Positions 5,308-11,965 of a stretch of 11,965 nt of DNA are shown piece by piece (within the stretch, counting starts at the first letter, position 1; each line of letters opens with the position of its first letter). Position numbers and translations under genes: made by a program. Below the pieces are notes generated by a model that saw nothing but the letters and a program-made list of their open reading frames with translations, did not search any database and was not told the origin of the DNA. Source of the DNA: Methanosarcinales archaeon. GTDB lineage: Archaea > Halobacteriota > Methanosarcinia > Methanosarcinales > Methanocomedenaceae. The DNA is taken from positions 1 to 11,965 of the forward strand of contig JAUWTY010000017.1 of NCBI GenBank assembly GCA_030614485.1, written 5' to 3'.

Positions 5308-7602
5308 TTACTTCCCGGCCTCAAGTTCGTCCATCAACATCTTTTCATACTTATCAGCAGCCTTGCCCTCACCCTTTTTAGCAGCCACAGTCTTCCTTTT
5401 CCCTGCCTTCTTGACAGGAGCAGCCCGCTGCCCGGGCTCAGGCACTTTAACACTTGCACTGAACACCTGCTGATGAGCAAATACCAGCAGGGAACCGATA
5501 CACATCAATGCAGACCCGATCCAAACGAGACTGATAAGAGGTATCTCTTTGACCACGAAATTGTAGCCACTGCCTGCCCGCCCACCATACTTTACATGAT
5601 AAGTCGTGAGTAGCTGTTCATCATCCATAACCCTGGTCCACTCAACCCGTTCAGGTGTACCGTCCATGTTCTCATCATATAGCTCGATCCAGTAGCGCAC
5701 CGCACCAGTGGATACGACCCTGTCATCTCTATAAAGGTTGACATAGAACGCATTCTTGATTTGCCCCTCCACCATCCTGTCATTGGTTGTTTCCTTATGA
5801 ATCGGACCACCGGTATCAGCAGGTATTAGCTGGAAACCAAGTGGATTGTCACTGTAATCTTTATTCGTACCATAATCATCAAGCAATCCGATACTGATAT
5901 ACTGGGTATCTCCCAATTTGGAGTCAGCATAATTTACCCGATAGGTCACATCAAAGGACTGGCTTACAATAACACCAAAAAGCAGGATAATAGTACCCAG
6001 GTGTATCAGGGTGACTCCTGCAGGTTTTAGCAGCTTTTTCTTATCCTCTGTATTTCCTGTGTCTATAGTGAATTTATACAATATAGCAACCAGCGAGAAT
6101 ATGAATATCGGCGCATAGCTTAGCAATGATATGCTGCCAAGCATCTGGGTGAAACCCGAAGCAGACCGGTAGAAAGGGCTGGCATGGTTTATCAAATAGT
6201 ATTCTGGGCGTCCCTCGGGTATAATAAAGGCAAGAACAATGCTAAACAGCAAAATAACTGCCGCAGCAATGAGATACTTCTGTGCCCCTATCTTCTTAAC
6301 AATGGACCTATAGGGCAGACATACACCCATAATCAGCATCAACAGCATGGTGAACGGGTATGACAGAGTATTAAAGAACTCCCGTTCTGTAGGACTGGCG
6401 TTAATGTTCATCACAAGTTTTGAATAGATAGGCGCGGTGATGCCAAAGAAAGCAACGAAAGAAAGTATAATGAACAAGATAGCTGTCAGGTCAAATATAT
6501 TAGATTCGGACAGCAAGGGCCCGCCTACTCCTTCCTCATCCTTCGCATCCTTTATTCGCATAAATGTCATCACTGCCACTCCGACCAGCAGTAGTACAGT
6601 TACCCAAAAGAAAATACTTCCACTGGGCAGTGCACCCACATCGTGGGTGGATGATACCGAACCGCTCCGTGCCACCCAACCCGCATAAAATGAACTGGTG
6701 AATGTAAGTGTCGCGAACATGGGTGTCAGGTTTTCATACGCGCCCTTGGTCCTGTATTTATAAGCCATGTGCATAAACATGGTTGTTATCATCCAAACAA
6801 GGAAAGGCGTGGTCTCATAAGGGTCCCAAGCCCAGATATTGCCTGTACCTGAAAGTGTACCCCACTGGGCCAGCCCGTAAATCCATGCGCCGCCTACCAC
6901 CAGTGTAATTGACATTGTGATCCAGGAGATGCGTATCCACTGGCGCTGTACTCTCTCCCACTGTTTGCCCAGACCCGGAGTTATCAGGTATGAAAGAGCT
7001 GCAGCAAAAGGTATCAGCGTTGTGGCATAGGCCACGAACTGCAAAGGTGGGTGGATTGTCATTATGGGGTCTTTAAGTATGGGACGCAATCCTGCTCCTT
7101 CTCTGAATGCATAATCTACCGGCAGGTTGTACTGGCTGCCCCACAGGTCGAACCAGGTCTGGAACGGGTACATGCTGGACTTGTACACAATAACATAGAT
7201 GAATATGGCACCAACAGACAGCATGATTATCTGCATCCTCCTGAAAAATGGTGAATCCAGATCGTACTTCTCACTTATCCACAGGGCCTGTAAGAACACA
7301 AGTGCAGCCCATAACACCATTGCGCCATCCTGTACTGCAATGGTAGCGGCCAGCTGGTAGAAAGGACTGAGCAAAGAAGAAGAGTTCTGGGTAACATAAA
7401 CGAACCTGAAATCAGATGTCAGGAAATAATATATCAGCAACGCCATGGAAAGTGTTGATAGCAATGCCGATATCCTGATGGTCCACCTGGCGGATTTGGT
7501 GATATCTTCAACACCTGAATATTCACGATACAGAAGCAGTGCTATGGACAGAAGACTGAACAATAACGTACTGTTCAAGAGTAGGGTTCCGTAATTCGTC
7601 AT
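5308..7602 (-). CDS. ccmF: CcmF-type cytochrome c haem lyase / assembly protein
   Basis: CcmF takes haem from holo-CcmE and attaches it to Cys-x-x-Cys-His motifs of apocytochromes c on the outer face of the membrane. The 764-residue protein has about 15 hydrophobic segments and the haem-handling WWD region (GNIWAWDPYETTPF, 254-266). The four family histidines can be placed. H184 (IHPPLQF) and H320 (RSGSVSSTHDV) flank the WWD loop. H278 (TMFMHMAY) and H534 (LIHLG) would bind the transmembrane haem b. Residues 547-685 are a soluble outer domain before the last helix (686-709). After it comes an unusual Lys/Ala-rich cytosolic tail (720-764). The start ATG 7602 has GGTGA 7 nt ahead. No other ccm genes or cytochromes are in view. 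Presence of ccmF implies that the host makes c-type cytochromes, as many Methanosarcinales and ANME archaea do. Confidence 0.93.
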   Translation of the reverse strand: MTNYGTLLLNSTLLFSLLSIALLLYREYSGVEDITKSARWTIRISALLSTLSMALLIYYFLTSDFRFVYVTQNSSSLLSPFYQLAATIAVQDGAMVLWAALVFLQALWISEKYDLDSPFFRRMQIIMLSVGAIFIYVIVYKSSMYPFQTWFDLWGSQYNLPVDYAFREGAGLRPILKDPIMTIHPPLQFVAYATTLIPFAAALSYLITPGLGKQWERVQRQWIRISWITMSITLVVGGAWIYGLAQWGTLSGTGNIWAWDPYETTPFLVWMITTMFMHMAYKYRTKGAYENLTPMFATLTFTSSFYAGWVARSGSVSSTHDVGALPSGSIFFWVTVLLLVGVAVMTFMRIKDAKDEEGVGGPLLSESNIFDLTAILFIILSFVAFFGITAPIYSKLVMNINASPTEREFFNTLSYPFTMLLMLIMGVCLPYRSIVKKIGAQKYLIAAAVILLFSIVLAFIIPEGRPEYYLINHASPFYRSASGFTQMLGSISLLSYAPIFIFSLVAILYKFTIDTGNTEDKKKLLKPAGVTLIHLGTIILLFGVIVSQSFDVTYRVNYADSKLGDTQYISIGLLDDYGTNKDYSDNPLGFQLIPADTGGPIHKETTNDRMVEGQIKNAFYVNLYRDDRVVSTGAVRYWIELYDENMDGTPERVEWTRVMDDEQLLTTYHVKYGGRAGSGYNFVVKEIPLISLVWIGSALMCIGSLLVFAHQQVFSASVKVPEPGQRAAPVKKAGKRKTVAAKKGEGKAADKYEKMLMDELEAGK

Positions 7603-7655
7603 TTAAATTTCACCGGTAATTGATTGAATGAATTTGAACTATATTTAATCGCCCC

Positions 7656-7667
7656 GAAATATATAAA
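7656..7667. promoter_or_regulatory. TATA box in the ccmF / rubrerythrin divergent region
   Basis: On - the sequence reads TTTATATATTTC, about 55-65 nt ahead of the ccmF ATG, and is the likely ccmF promoter. On + the same bases read CCGAAATATATAAATC, a textbook BRE plus TATA, which could fire towards rubrerythrin with a long leader of about 155 nt. Confidence 0.5.
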
Positions 7668-7675
7668 TCACAGTA

Positions 7676-7687
7676 TGATTATAATCA
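7676..7687. promoter_or_regulatory. Perfect 12-bp palindrome, candidate operator
   Basis: TGATTATAATCA is self-complementary over all 12 bases. It lies 9 bp from the TATA box at 7656-7667, upstream of ccmF. It is bracketed by a direct repeat CAGTATG (7671-7677 and 7686-7692). The position would suit a regulator of ccmF and/or rubrerythrin. No regulator is identified. Confidence 0.4.
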
Positions 7688-7749
7688 GTATGCTGCAATC
7701 TATTTTTTTATAATGGATTTATTTTACACTAAGTTCCAACTACTAGTAT

Positions 7750-7758
7750 TTTATATTA
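7750..7758 (+). promoter_or_regulatory. Candidate TATA box for rubrerythrin
   Basis: TTTATATTA in AT-rich sequence would start transcripts near 7780, about 65 nt before the ATG at 7846. Confidence 0.35.
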
Positions 7759-7845
7759 CTTTAAGGTTTTGTGGAAATAACATTTAATTCATGTTTATCG
7801 AAAGGCTTTAATTTCTATAACCGCAATGAACACTGGGTTAATAAT

Positions 7846-8361
7846 ATGAAAGTTTTTAAATGCAAGATATGCCAGGAAGGCTACCTGGGAGATGAAGCGC
7901 CTACACATTGTCCATTCTGCGGTGCACACCAGCCCTACATGATAGAGGCAAAGGATTTCGAAATTCCTGAATACACTTTGACCGATGTTTCGCGCAATAA
8001 CTTAGAAGAAGCACTTAAACTGGAACTGGGTAATGCTGAATTCTACTTCTGTGCCGCCGGTCGCTCAGATAATGTGGCAGATGCTACCATGTTCAAGAGA
8101 CTGGGCAAGGTAGAGTCCGAACACGCTTCCACCATTGCCAAAGAACTTAAAATATCTTCACCAGACATCAGCAGGGACAAGGACATGTGCAATAATGAGA
8201 ACGTGGGCAACCTGGCAGAGTCACACCAAAGGGAGGCAAGCGCAATAGAACACTATATCAAGTTCCTGGGCGAGGCCACCGAAGAGCGGATTAAAGAAAT
8301 ATTCACAGCTATCATAGAGATAGAAAAAGACCATCTAAGCCTTACAGAAGGCAGGTTTTAG
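7846..8361 (+). CDS. Rubrerythrin with N-terminal rubredoxin domain (reverse rubrerythrin type)
   Basis: Rubrerythrins reduce hydrogen peroxide at a diiron site with electrons passed through a rubredoxin FeCys4 centre; they protect anaerobes from oxygen. The 171-residue protein begins with a rubredoxin-like domain (C6-x2-C9 and C22-x2-C25, CKICQ...CPFCG). A ferritin-like four-helix bundle follows, with the full ligand set: E60-x6-Y67, E90-x2-H93, E130-x6-Y137, E160-x2-H163. Classical rubrerythrin has the rubredoxin at the C-terminus; here it comes first, as in reverse rubrerythrin. ATG 7846 was preferred. A longer frame from GTG 7771 adds 25 residues ahead of the rubredoxin fold and has no family support. 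The SD at 7846 is poor (GGGTTA). It diverges from ccmF, with which it shares an intergenic region and possibly regulation. Confidence 0.92.
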   Translation: MKVFKCKICQEGYLGDEAPTHCPFCGAHQPYMIEAKDFEIPEYTLTDVSRNNLEEALKLELGNAEFYFCAAGRSDNVADATMFKRLGKVESEHASTIAKELKISSPDISRDKDMCNNENVGNLAESHQREASAIEHYIKFLGEATEERIKEIFTAIIEIEKDHLSLTEGRF

Positions 8362-8382
8362 AGTTGGGAAATATCCCAACTC
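8361..8382 (+). terminator. 9-bp perfect hairpin after rubrerythrin
   Basis: The stem GAGTTGGGA/TCCCAACTC with a 4-nt AATA loop begins on the last base of the TAG stop. It is followed by pyrimidine-rich CTCAACTTTTCCTTAACT. It separates rubrerythrin from the convergent PGF-CTERM gene and may serve both. Confidence 0.65.
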
Positions 8383-8426
8383 CTCAACTTTTCCTTAACT
8401 TGCCTGATTTGCTTAACCGAATTAAT

Positions 8427-9635
8427 TTACTGTCTGCCTCTTTGATATTTTATCCAGCTCAGCATTACGGCAAATATACCCATCACGGCTCCAAATCCTG
8501 GTATTCCGGTTGAAGGTGTTGACGCTGCTTCTTCACCATCTCCGACCCCGTCTTCAATCCCATCCCCCGCATCTTCCGACTCCACTACGATGTCGATAGT
8601 ATGCTCAGAGAATTCAGGGATATACATCATTATCTGTGCCCGCTCTCTTGACTCCTGGGATATGTAACACTGGGCCTGTGTGGCATTGAACACCTTATCA
8701 GGGTCATCAACACACTGCATGGGTTCACCGTCATAATATATCCTGAGCATGTCCCTATCCTGCAGCATCAGTGAAGTGTTATCCAGATTGAAATACATCA
8801 TCTTGCCTTCAGGGTCAGTGCTGTTTACACGAAGTTGTATTCTTTCCTCTGTCATTGACTGTGTTTGCACCTGCATCCGTTGTGAGTAGTCCACCACACT
8901 GATAGAACCACCCATACCAAGGCAGACCTCTGCACCAGTCCGGTTCCGGGCTATCTCCCTGGTAAATGCCCTGTGCATTTCACCTGAAAACTGCATATTG
9001 ACCGGAATCGCCCGCACCACTACGGCACTGTTTCCGGACGCATCAATAGATACAACCTCACCGGCCTCAGTAACATCACAAGTCCCGGCACTGCACACAA
9101 TGTGCATCTCAATATCAGTGGTTTTGATGACTACCACATTCCCATCTTCAGACATGGTAACACCTTCAGCCAGGTCGAAGTTAACAATATAATCATCCAC
9201 ACTTCGTATGGTTATCACCGCGGACGGGTTGTCATGCACCTGTATAGTCGTCGTGCCGTCGACATCCATAACATGCGTAACCGCACCAATTACCTGGGTA
9301 GCGTCAAAGTCAAACCCATCGACTTCGATGGAGTCAAATATCGCATCACCATCAATACCGTAACTGGTGATAGCCCCCGTCTCATTATCCACCTCAAAGG
9401 TGATATACTGGCCGTACATCACCGCGCCACTGTGCATAAATCCCATGCCCTGCATGCCTGCACCCTGACGCATTTCACTGCCTTGCATCATCATTTCAGA
9501 GGCACTCCAGCCGCCCTCAGTGCGTGGACTCATTCCGTCTTCGGATGGACCACCCATTGCCGAAAGGGCCGGGCCGCTTAAAACAATTAACAGGAATATA
9601 ATTCCTACTGTTCCAATTACATATCTAAGATTCAT
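8427..9635 (-). CDS. Secreted Met-rich protein with PGF-CTERM anchor, unknown function
   Basis: The protein has 402 residues. The start is ATG 9635: the SD GGGAGG (9642-9647) lies 6 nt ahead, while the ATG at 9639-9641 directly abuts it. Residues 1-26 are a Sec signal peptide (cleavage near ALSA|M). Residues 27-73 hold ten Met in a low-complexity Gly/Met/Ser stretch (EMMMQGSEM, GMQGMGFMH), like soft-metal (Cu) binding tails. The middle is beta-rich with DxDG-type acidic turns and four Cys, including CSAGTC, likely a disulfide-bonded outer domain. An acidic Gly/Glu linker then leads to TGIPGFG (376-382), a hydrophobic helix and a KYQRGR end. That is the PGF-CTERM signal processed by archaeosortase A and replaced by a lipid anchor. 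It is therefore a surface protein. A role in metal binding is inference, and I do not recognise the core family. Confidence 0.82.
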   Translation of the reverse strand: MNLRYVIGTVGIIFLLIVLSGPALSAMGGPSEDGMSPRTEGGWSASEMMMQGSEMRQGAGMQGMGFMHSGAVMYGQYITFEVDNETGAITSYGIDGDAIFDSIEVDGFDFDATQVIGAVTHVMDVDGTTTIQVHDNPSAVITIRSVDDYIVNFDLAEGVTMSEDGNVVVIKTTDIEMHIVCSAGTCDVTEAGEVVSIDASGNSAVVVRAIPVNMQFSGEMHRAFTREIARNRTGAEVCLGMGGSISVVDYSQRMQVQTQSMTEERIQLRVNSTDPEGKMMYFNLDNTSLMLQDRDMLRIYYDGEPMQCVDDPDKVFNATQAQCYISQESRERAQIMMYIPEFSEHTIDIVVESEDAGDGIEDGVGDGEEAASTPSTGIPGFGAVMGIFAVMLSWIKYQRGRQ

Positions 9636-9691
9636 ATTCATCCTCCCAAATTTAATTTGTTAAGTACTATCTTTAGTTAAATGGTCTGATT

Positions 9692-9703
9692 GGTATATAT
9701 TAT
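9692..9703 (-). promoter_or_regulatory. Candidate TATA box for the PGF-CTERM protein gene
   Basis: On - the sequence AATAATATATAC lies about 60 nt before the ATG at 9635. It would start transcripts near 9665-9670. Confidence 0.4.
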
Positions 9704-9733
9704 TTTATCCGATTTTTGTCGATTTATCCGTTA

Positions 9734-9741
9734 GACTTATA
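9734..9741 (+). promoter_or_regulatory. Candidate TATA box for tRNA-Gln
   Basis: GACTTATA lies about 30 nt upstream of the first base of the mature tRNA, the usual distance for archaeal tRNA promoters. Confidence 0.35.
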
Positions 9742-9768
9742 GGTAACAAGTGATATTGAGATAGTCGC

Positions 9769-9841
9769 AGCCCGGTAGTGTAGCGGTCAATCATTGGGGG
9801 CCCTGGATCCCCGGACCTCGGTTCGAATCCGTGCCGGGCTA
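9769..9841 (+). tRNA. tRNA-Gln (anticodon CUG)
   Basis: The acceptor stem AGCCCGG (9769-9775) pairs at all 7 positions with CCGGGCT (9834-9840); the discriminator is A 9841. The anticodon stem GGGGG/TCCCC (9796-9800 and 9808-9812) encloses the 7-nt loop CCCTGGA, giving anticodon CTG at 9803-9805. The T loop is TTCGAAT (9822-9828). A1-U72 is the pair by which archaeal GatDE picks tRNA-Gln for transamidation, which supports the Gln identity. Three oddities are seen: position 33, nearly always U, is C; the T stem has a U50-U64 mismatch; and the D stem is weak (G-U, U-A, G-C, U-U). No 3' CCA is encoded, as is usual in many archaea. Confidence 0.88.
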
Positions 9842-9865
9842 CTATTCAATTTTCGGTGCGCTTCT

Positions 9866-10597
9866 ATGGCAATAACACCAGTGACACAAAAACGGGATAT
9901 GGTTTCCATTGTCATACCTGCCTATAATGAAGAAAAGCGCATCCTTGACACCCTGAATGAATTAAACGATTATTTTTCTAATATCCCACATGAGATACTG
10001 GTGGTCATGGATGGTTGCACAGATAGTACAGCCGATATTGTAGAAGAATTTGCAGGCACACATCCCACAATCAGGTCCGTGCAATATCCTGTTAAACTGG
10101 GTAAAGGCGGCGGGATTATCCTGGGCATTAACCACGCGCTTGGAAATGTAATAGCGATTGTGGATGCAGACGGGGCAGTGCCGCCCCATGATGTGGCCAG
10201 GATGGTAGATATGGTAGCAGACGGCACTGACTGTGTCATTTCATCCAGGTACCTGCCCGAGTCAGTGATACATACGGCCCAGCCCTGGCACAGGATACTT
10301 GCCAGCCGGGGTTTCAATGCCCTAATTAAACTGCTGTTCAGCTTACCTTTCAAGGATACCCAATGTGGCTGCAAGGTGCTTCGGGTAGAGGCTGCCCGTA
10401 AAGTGGTTGGCGAGATACAAACTTTTGATTATGCCTTTGACGTGGAACTGCTCTGGCGGCTGGGGAAGCACGGATATAATATTGTAGAGGTGCCTGTGGA
10501 ATGGCGACACAGGGAAGGCTCGAAACTGGACTTGAAAAAGGTCATCCCCCAGATGTTCTCGGCAGTAATCAAACTGAGATTGAAAAGAGAAGGCTGA
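9866..10597 (+). CDS. GT2 dolichyl-phosphate glycosyltransferase (Alg5/DPM1-like)
   Basis: This family moves a sugar (glucose, mannose or similar) from a nucleotide sugar to dolichyl phosphate on the cytoplasmic face, supplying donors for N-glycosylation or surface polysaccharide. The 243-residue protein shows the GT-A fold motifs in order: VIPAYNEE (16-23), VMDGCTDST (47-55), the DXD metal site D100-A-D102 (VDADGA), SSRYLPES (126-133), DTQCGCKVL (164-172) and EWRHREGSK (212-220). It has no transmembrane tail, unlike some archaeal DPM1-GtrA fusions. The start ATG 9866 has GGTG (9855-9858) 7 nt ahead. The frame is open back into the tRNA gene, so starts further upstream are excluded; an ATG at 9899 is possible but has a weaker SD. 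The donor sugar cannot be told. It begins 24 nt after tRNA-Gln and may be read through from that promoter. Confidence 0.9.
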   Translation: MAITPVTQKRDMVSIVIPAYNEEKRILDTLNELNDYFSNIPHEILVVMDGCTDSTADIVEEFAGTHPTIRSVQYPVKLGKGGGIILGINHALGNVIAIVDADGAVPPHDVARMVDMVADGTDCVISSRYLPESVIHTAQPWHRILASRGFNALIKLLFSLPFKDTQCGCKVLRVEAARKVVGEIQTFDYAFDVELLWRLGKHGYNIVEVPVEWRHREGSKLDLKKVIPQMFSAVIKLRLKREG

Positions 10598-10633
10598 GGG
10601 TGTGCGAAAGAAGCTTACAGTCAATTATAATTT

Positions 10634-10707
10634 AACCACAGAGTACACAGAGAGCACAGAGCTTGTATCCGTTTTTCTCCTCTGTGTACTCTGTGCCCTC
10701 TGTGGTT
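10634..10707. repeat. Long imperfect inverted repeat built of 9-nt CACAGAG units
   Basis: Each 28-nt arm (10634-10661 and 10680-10707) consists of three units ending in CACAGAG. In the left arm they are CCACAGAG, TACACAGAG, AGCACAGAG; the right arm, read on -, is CCACAGAG, GGCACAGAG, TACACAGAG. The arms pair at 24 of 28 positions around an 18-nt loop with T5. It sits between the convergent stops of the glycosyltransferase and tgtA and may terminate both. From memory, CACAGAG-type elements of this sort are dispersed in many archaeal and bacterial genomes, so it is probably one copy of a multi-copy element. Confidence 0.8.
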
Positions 10708-10709
10708 TA

Positions 10710-11965
10710 TTACTCTACTGACCAGCTATGGCTTGCCATCTGGCATATTTCTTCTACCAAGGGGTGGTCCCAGGATTTGCGGTACACGAAGGAAAACTCT
10801 GCATCCGGATTAAGTTGGATTAGTTTTTTAGTGTTCAAAAGGGCATTGGTCAGGGATTCATGGTCCGGAACCATGGGTACCTCGGCATTCAGGGGATATG
10901 TCTCTTTTAATTCTAACGGATATGCCCCGAAGGGTGGTTTGAAGTGCAGCACATTATCGTATTCGGATTCGTGCTTGACCCGCCCGCCCGGTCGTATCAG
11001 CACGGTACCGGTAAGTTCCAGCCTCTCCAGCCGGCTACCCCAGCGCATGACTTCGGGCCGGTATGTGGATTCAGGACCGCAGTAGAAGAAAGTGGATTTT
11101 GTACTGGGGTCGAACTGCTCAATCCAATCGGCATGGGTCACTGCCCGCTTCAGGCCGTCAAGCATCCTGGGATGGGTGCGGGCCCGCCTCTCCACCAGTT
11201 CCCACAAATTACCGTCATGGATAGCCTGTTTTACCAGCCTCATCTCTGCGAAAGTGGCATACAGGTTATGCCTGGCCAGCAATTCGGTCTTATCAGGACT
11301 TGCCACAATCCCGGCAGCAGTATGGCTGCTGCAAATTGGGCATGAACAGGGCAAATATTTCAGATCCTGGATATGGTATGTACCCTCAGCAGTCAGGTAG
11401 CGGTCGTCTTTGGCATACAGTGCATAGGCAGCGGAATCGAACAGGTCACAGCCCAGCGCCGCAGCCAGTGCGAACACCATCGGGTGCCCGGCACCGAACA
11501 GGTGAACCGGAACCGATGACGGCAGCCCCTTCTTTGCACTTACGATGACATCCACCAGTTCAGCATAGCGGTAGGATTCCATCAGCGGCACCACTGCCCC
11601 GATAGGATAAATATCGAATCCTGCACTTCCCAGTTCCCTGCCTGCATGTTCCCTTAAATCTGTATGAGTACCGCCCTGCACGGGTGCTGCCAGCAGCATC
11701 CCTGAATCCTTATTAAGTTCCAGGGCCTCCATGAGCCTCTCGTTGGTGACTGCCAGTTCCTGAGCAGCCAGGGTATGGTCCGCAGCCGGTGATGTGGGTA
11801 TGTCTAGCGGTACCCCGATATCGGTACCGATGGCATGCTGGAAACCGATAATCTCTGCATTGTCCACCTCTACCTCTCCGTAGACGCTTAACTGGAACGA
11901 CCCGCTGTCTGTCATCACAGGACCGTCAAATCCAAGCAGGGCATGTACACCTTCTTCTATGGCAC
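10710..11965 (-). CDS. tgtA: Archaeosine tRNA-guanine transglycosylase, 5'-truncated by window edge
   Basis: TgtA swaps guanine-15 of archaeal tRNAs for preQ0, the first step to archaeosine. About 418 C-terminal residues are visible; the frame is open to the window edge (AIEEGVHALLGFDGPVMTDS), so GTG 11918 is not the start. Counting from that GTG, TDSGSFQL (residues 3-10) carries the conserved Asp4. D161 in GCDLFDSAAY is the expected nucleophile. The zinc site is C191-S-C193-P-I-C196 plus H217 (ARHNLY). These match the spacing in the Pyrococcus enzyme (D249, C279/C281/C284, H307). The protein ends at HSWSVE soon after the C1/C2-like region (RPGGRVKHESEYDNVL...). There seems to be no C-terminal PUA domain, which full-length TgtA of about 580 residues has. 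A split enzyme with a separate PUA protein is known in some archaea and is the likely explanation. Confidence 0.92.
   Translation of the reverse strand, partial: AIEEGVHALLGFDGPVMTDSGSFQLSVYGEVEVDNAEIIGFQHAIGTDIGVPLDIPTSPAADHTLAAQELAVTNERLMEALELNKDSGMLLAAPVQGGTHTDLREHAGRELGSAGFDIYPIGAVVPLMESYRYAELVDVIVSAKKGLPSSVPVHLFGAGHPMVFALAAALGCDLFDSAAYALYAKDDRYLTAEGTYHIQDLKYLPCSCPICSSHTAAGIVASPDKTELLARHNLYATFAEMRLVKQAIHDGNLWELVERRARTHPRMLDGLKRAVTHADWIEQFDPSTKSTFFYCGPESTYRPEVMRWGSRLERLELTGTVLIRPGGRVKHESEYDNVLHFKPPFGAYPLELKETYPLNAEVPMVPDHESLTNALLNTKKLIQLNPDAEFSFVYRKSWDHPLVEEICQMASHSWSVE

Noticed and set aside
5142-5381. 79-residue + ORF between the repeat protein and ccmF
   Set aside because: Its last third is antisense to ccmF, it has no SD, and the product is Arg/Ser/Cys-rich without motifs.
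9801-9807. Alternative reading of the tRNA as Pro (anticodon TGG) by shifting the loop one base
   Set aside because: The shifted anticodon stem loses its outer and inner pairs (G-G and C-C); CTG with a full 5-bp stem and A1-U72 supports Gln.
9794-9865. Upstream extension of the glycosyltransferase into the tRNA gene
   Set aside because: The extra 24 codons overlap the tRNA, have no family similarity, and ATG 9866 has its own SD (GGTG).

Overview
The window looks like a piece of a methanogen- or ANME-type archaeal chromosome, most likely from a cytochrome-c-bearing member of the Methanosarcinales or a relative. The evidence is an archaeal-type (archaeosine) tRNA-guanine transglycosylase, a tRNA-Gln with the A1-U72 pair used by archaeal GatDE, archaeal TATA-like boxes, GGTG/GGAGG ribosome binding sites, a PGF-CTERM (archaeosortase) tail, and a large CcmF-type cytochrome c haem lyase. 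The species cannot be named from the sequence alone.

Layout. At the left edge lie the 3' part of surE (nucleotide phosphatase) and, 9 nt after its stop, an MFS transporter, both on +. A hairpin then separates them from a convergent two-gene unit on -: a secreted coiled-coil/beta-repeat protein, translationally coupled (ATGA overlap) to a small lipoprotein. From about 3466 to 4460 the DNA is AT-rich and gene-poor. It holds a 48-residue Cys-rich ORF with its own TATA box and SD, two neighbouring hairpins, and a frameshifted N-terminal relic of a zinc-binding (IS91-like) transposase. Next, on +, is an unusual 208-residue protein: a C2H2 finger, an acidic domain of 9-residue repeats, and a basic domain of 11-residue amphipathic repeats.

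The second half starts with ccmF (-), which diverges from a rubredoxin-first ('reverse') rubrerythrin (+). Their intergenic region holds a perfect 12-bp palindrome and TATA boxes. A strong hairpin separates rubrerythrin from a convergent secreted Met-rich PGF-CTERM protein (-). Then come tRNA-Gln(CUG) with an odd C33, a GT2 dolichyl-phosphate glycosyltransferase (+), a long imperfect inverted repeat built from 9-nt CACAGAG units, and the 3' part of tgtA (-), cut by the right edge.

The genes do not form one pathway. Themes that can be supported are the cell envelope (secreted coiled-coil protein, lipoprotein, PGF-CTERM protein, glycosyltransferase), redox and oxygen defence (CcmF, rubrerythrin) and tRNA function (tRNA-Gln, TgtA). 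The least explained items are the three-domain repeat protein at 4461-5087, the 48-residue Cys protein, and the transposase relic with its hairpins.
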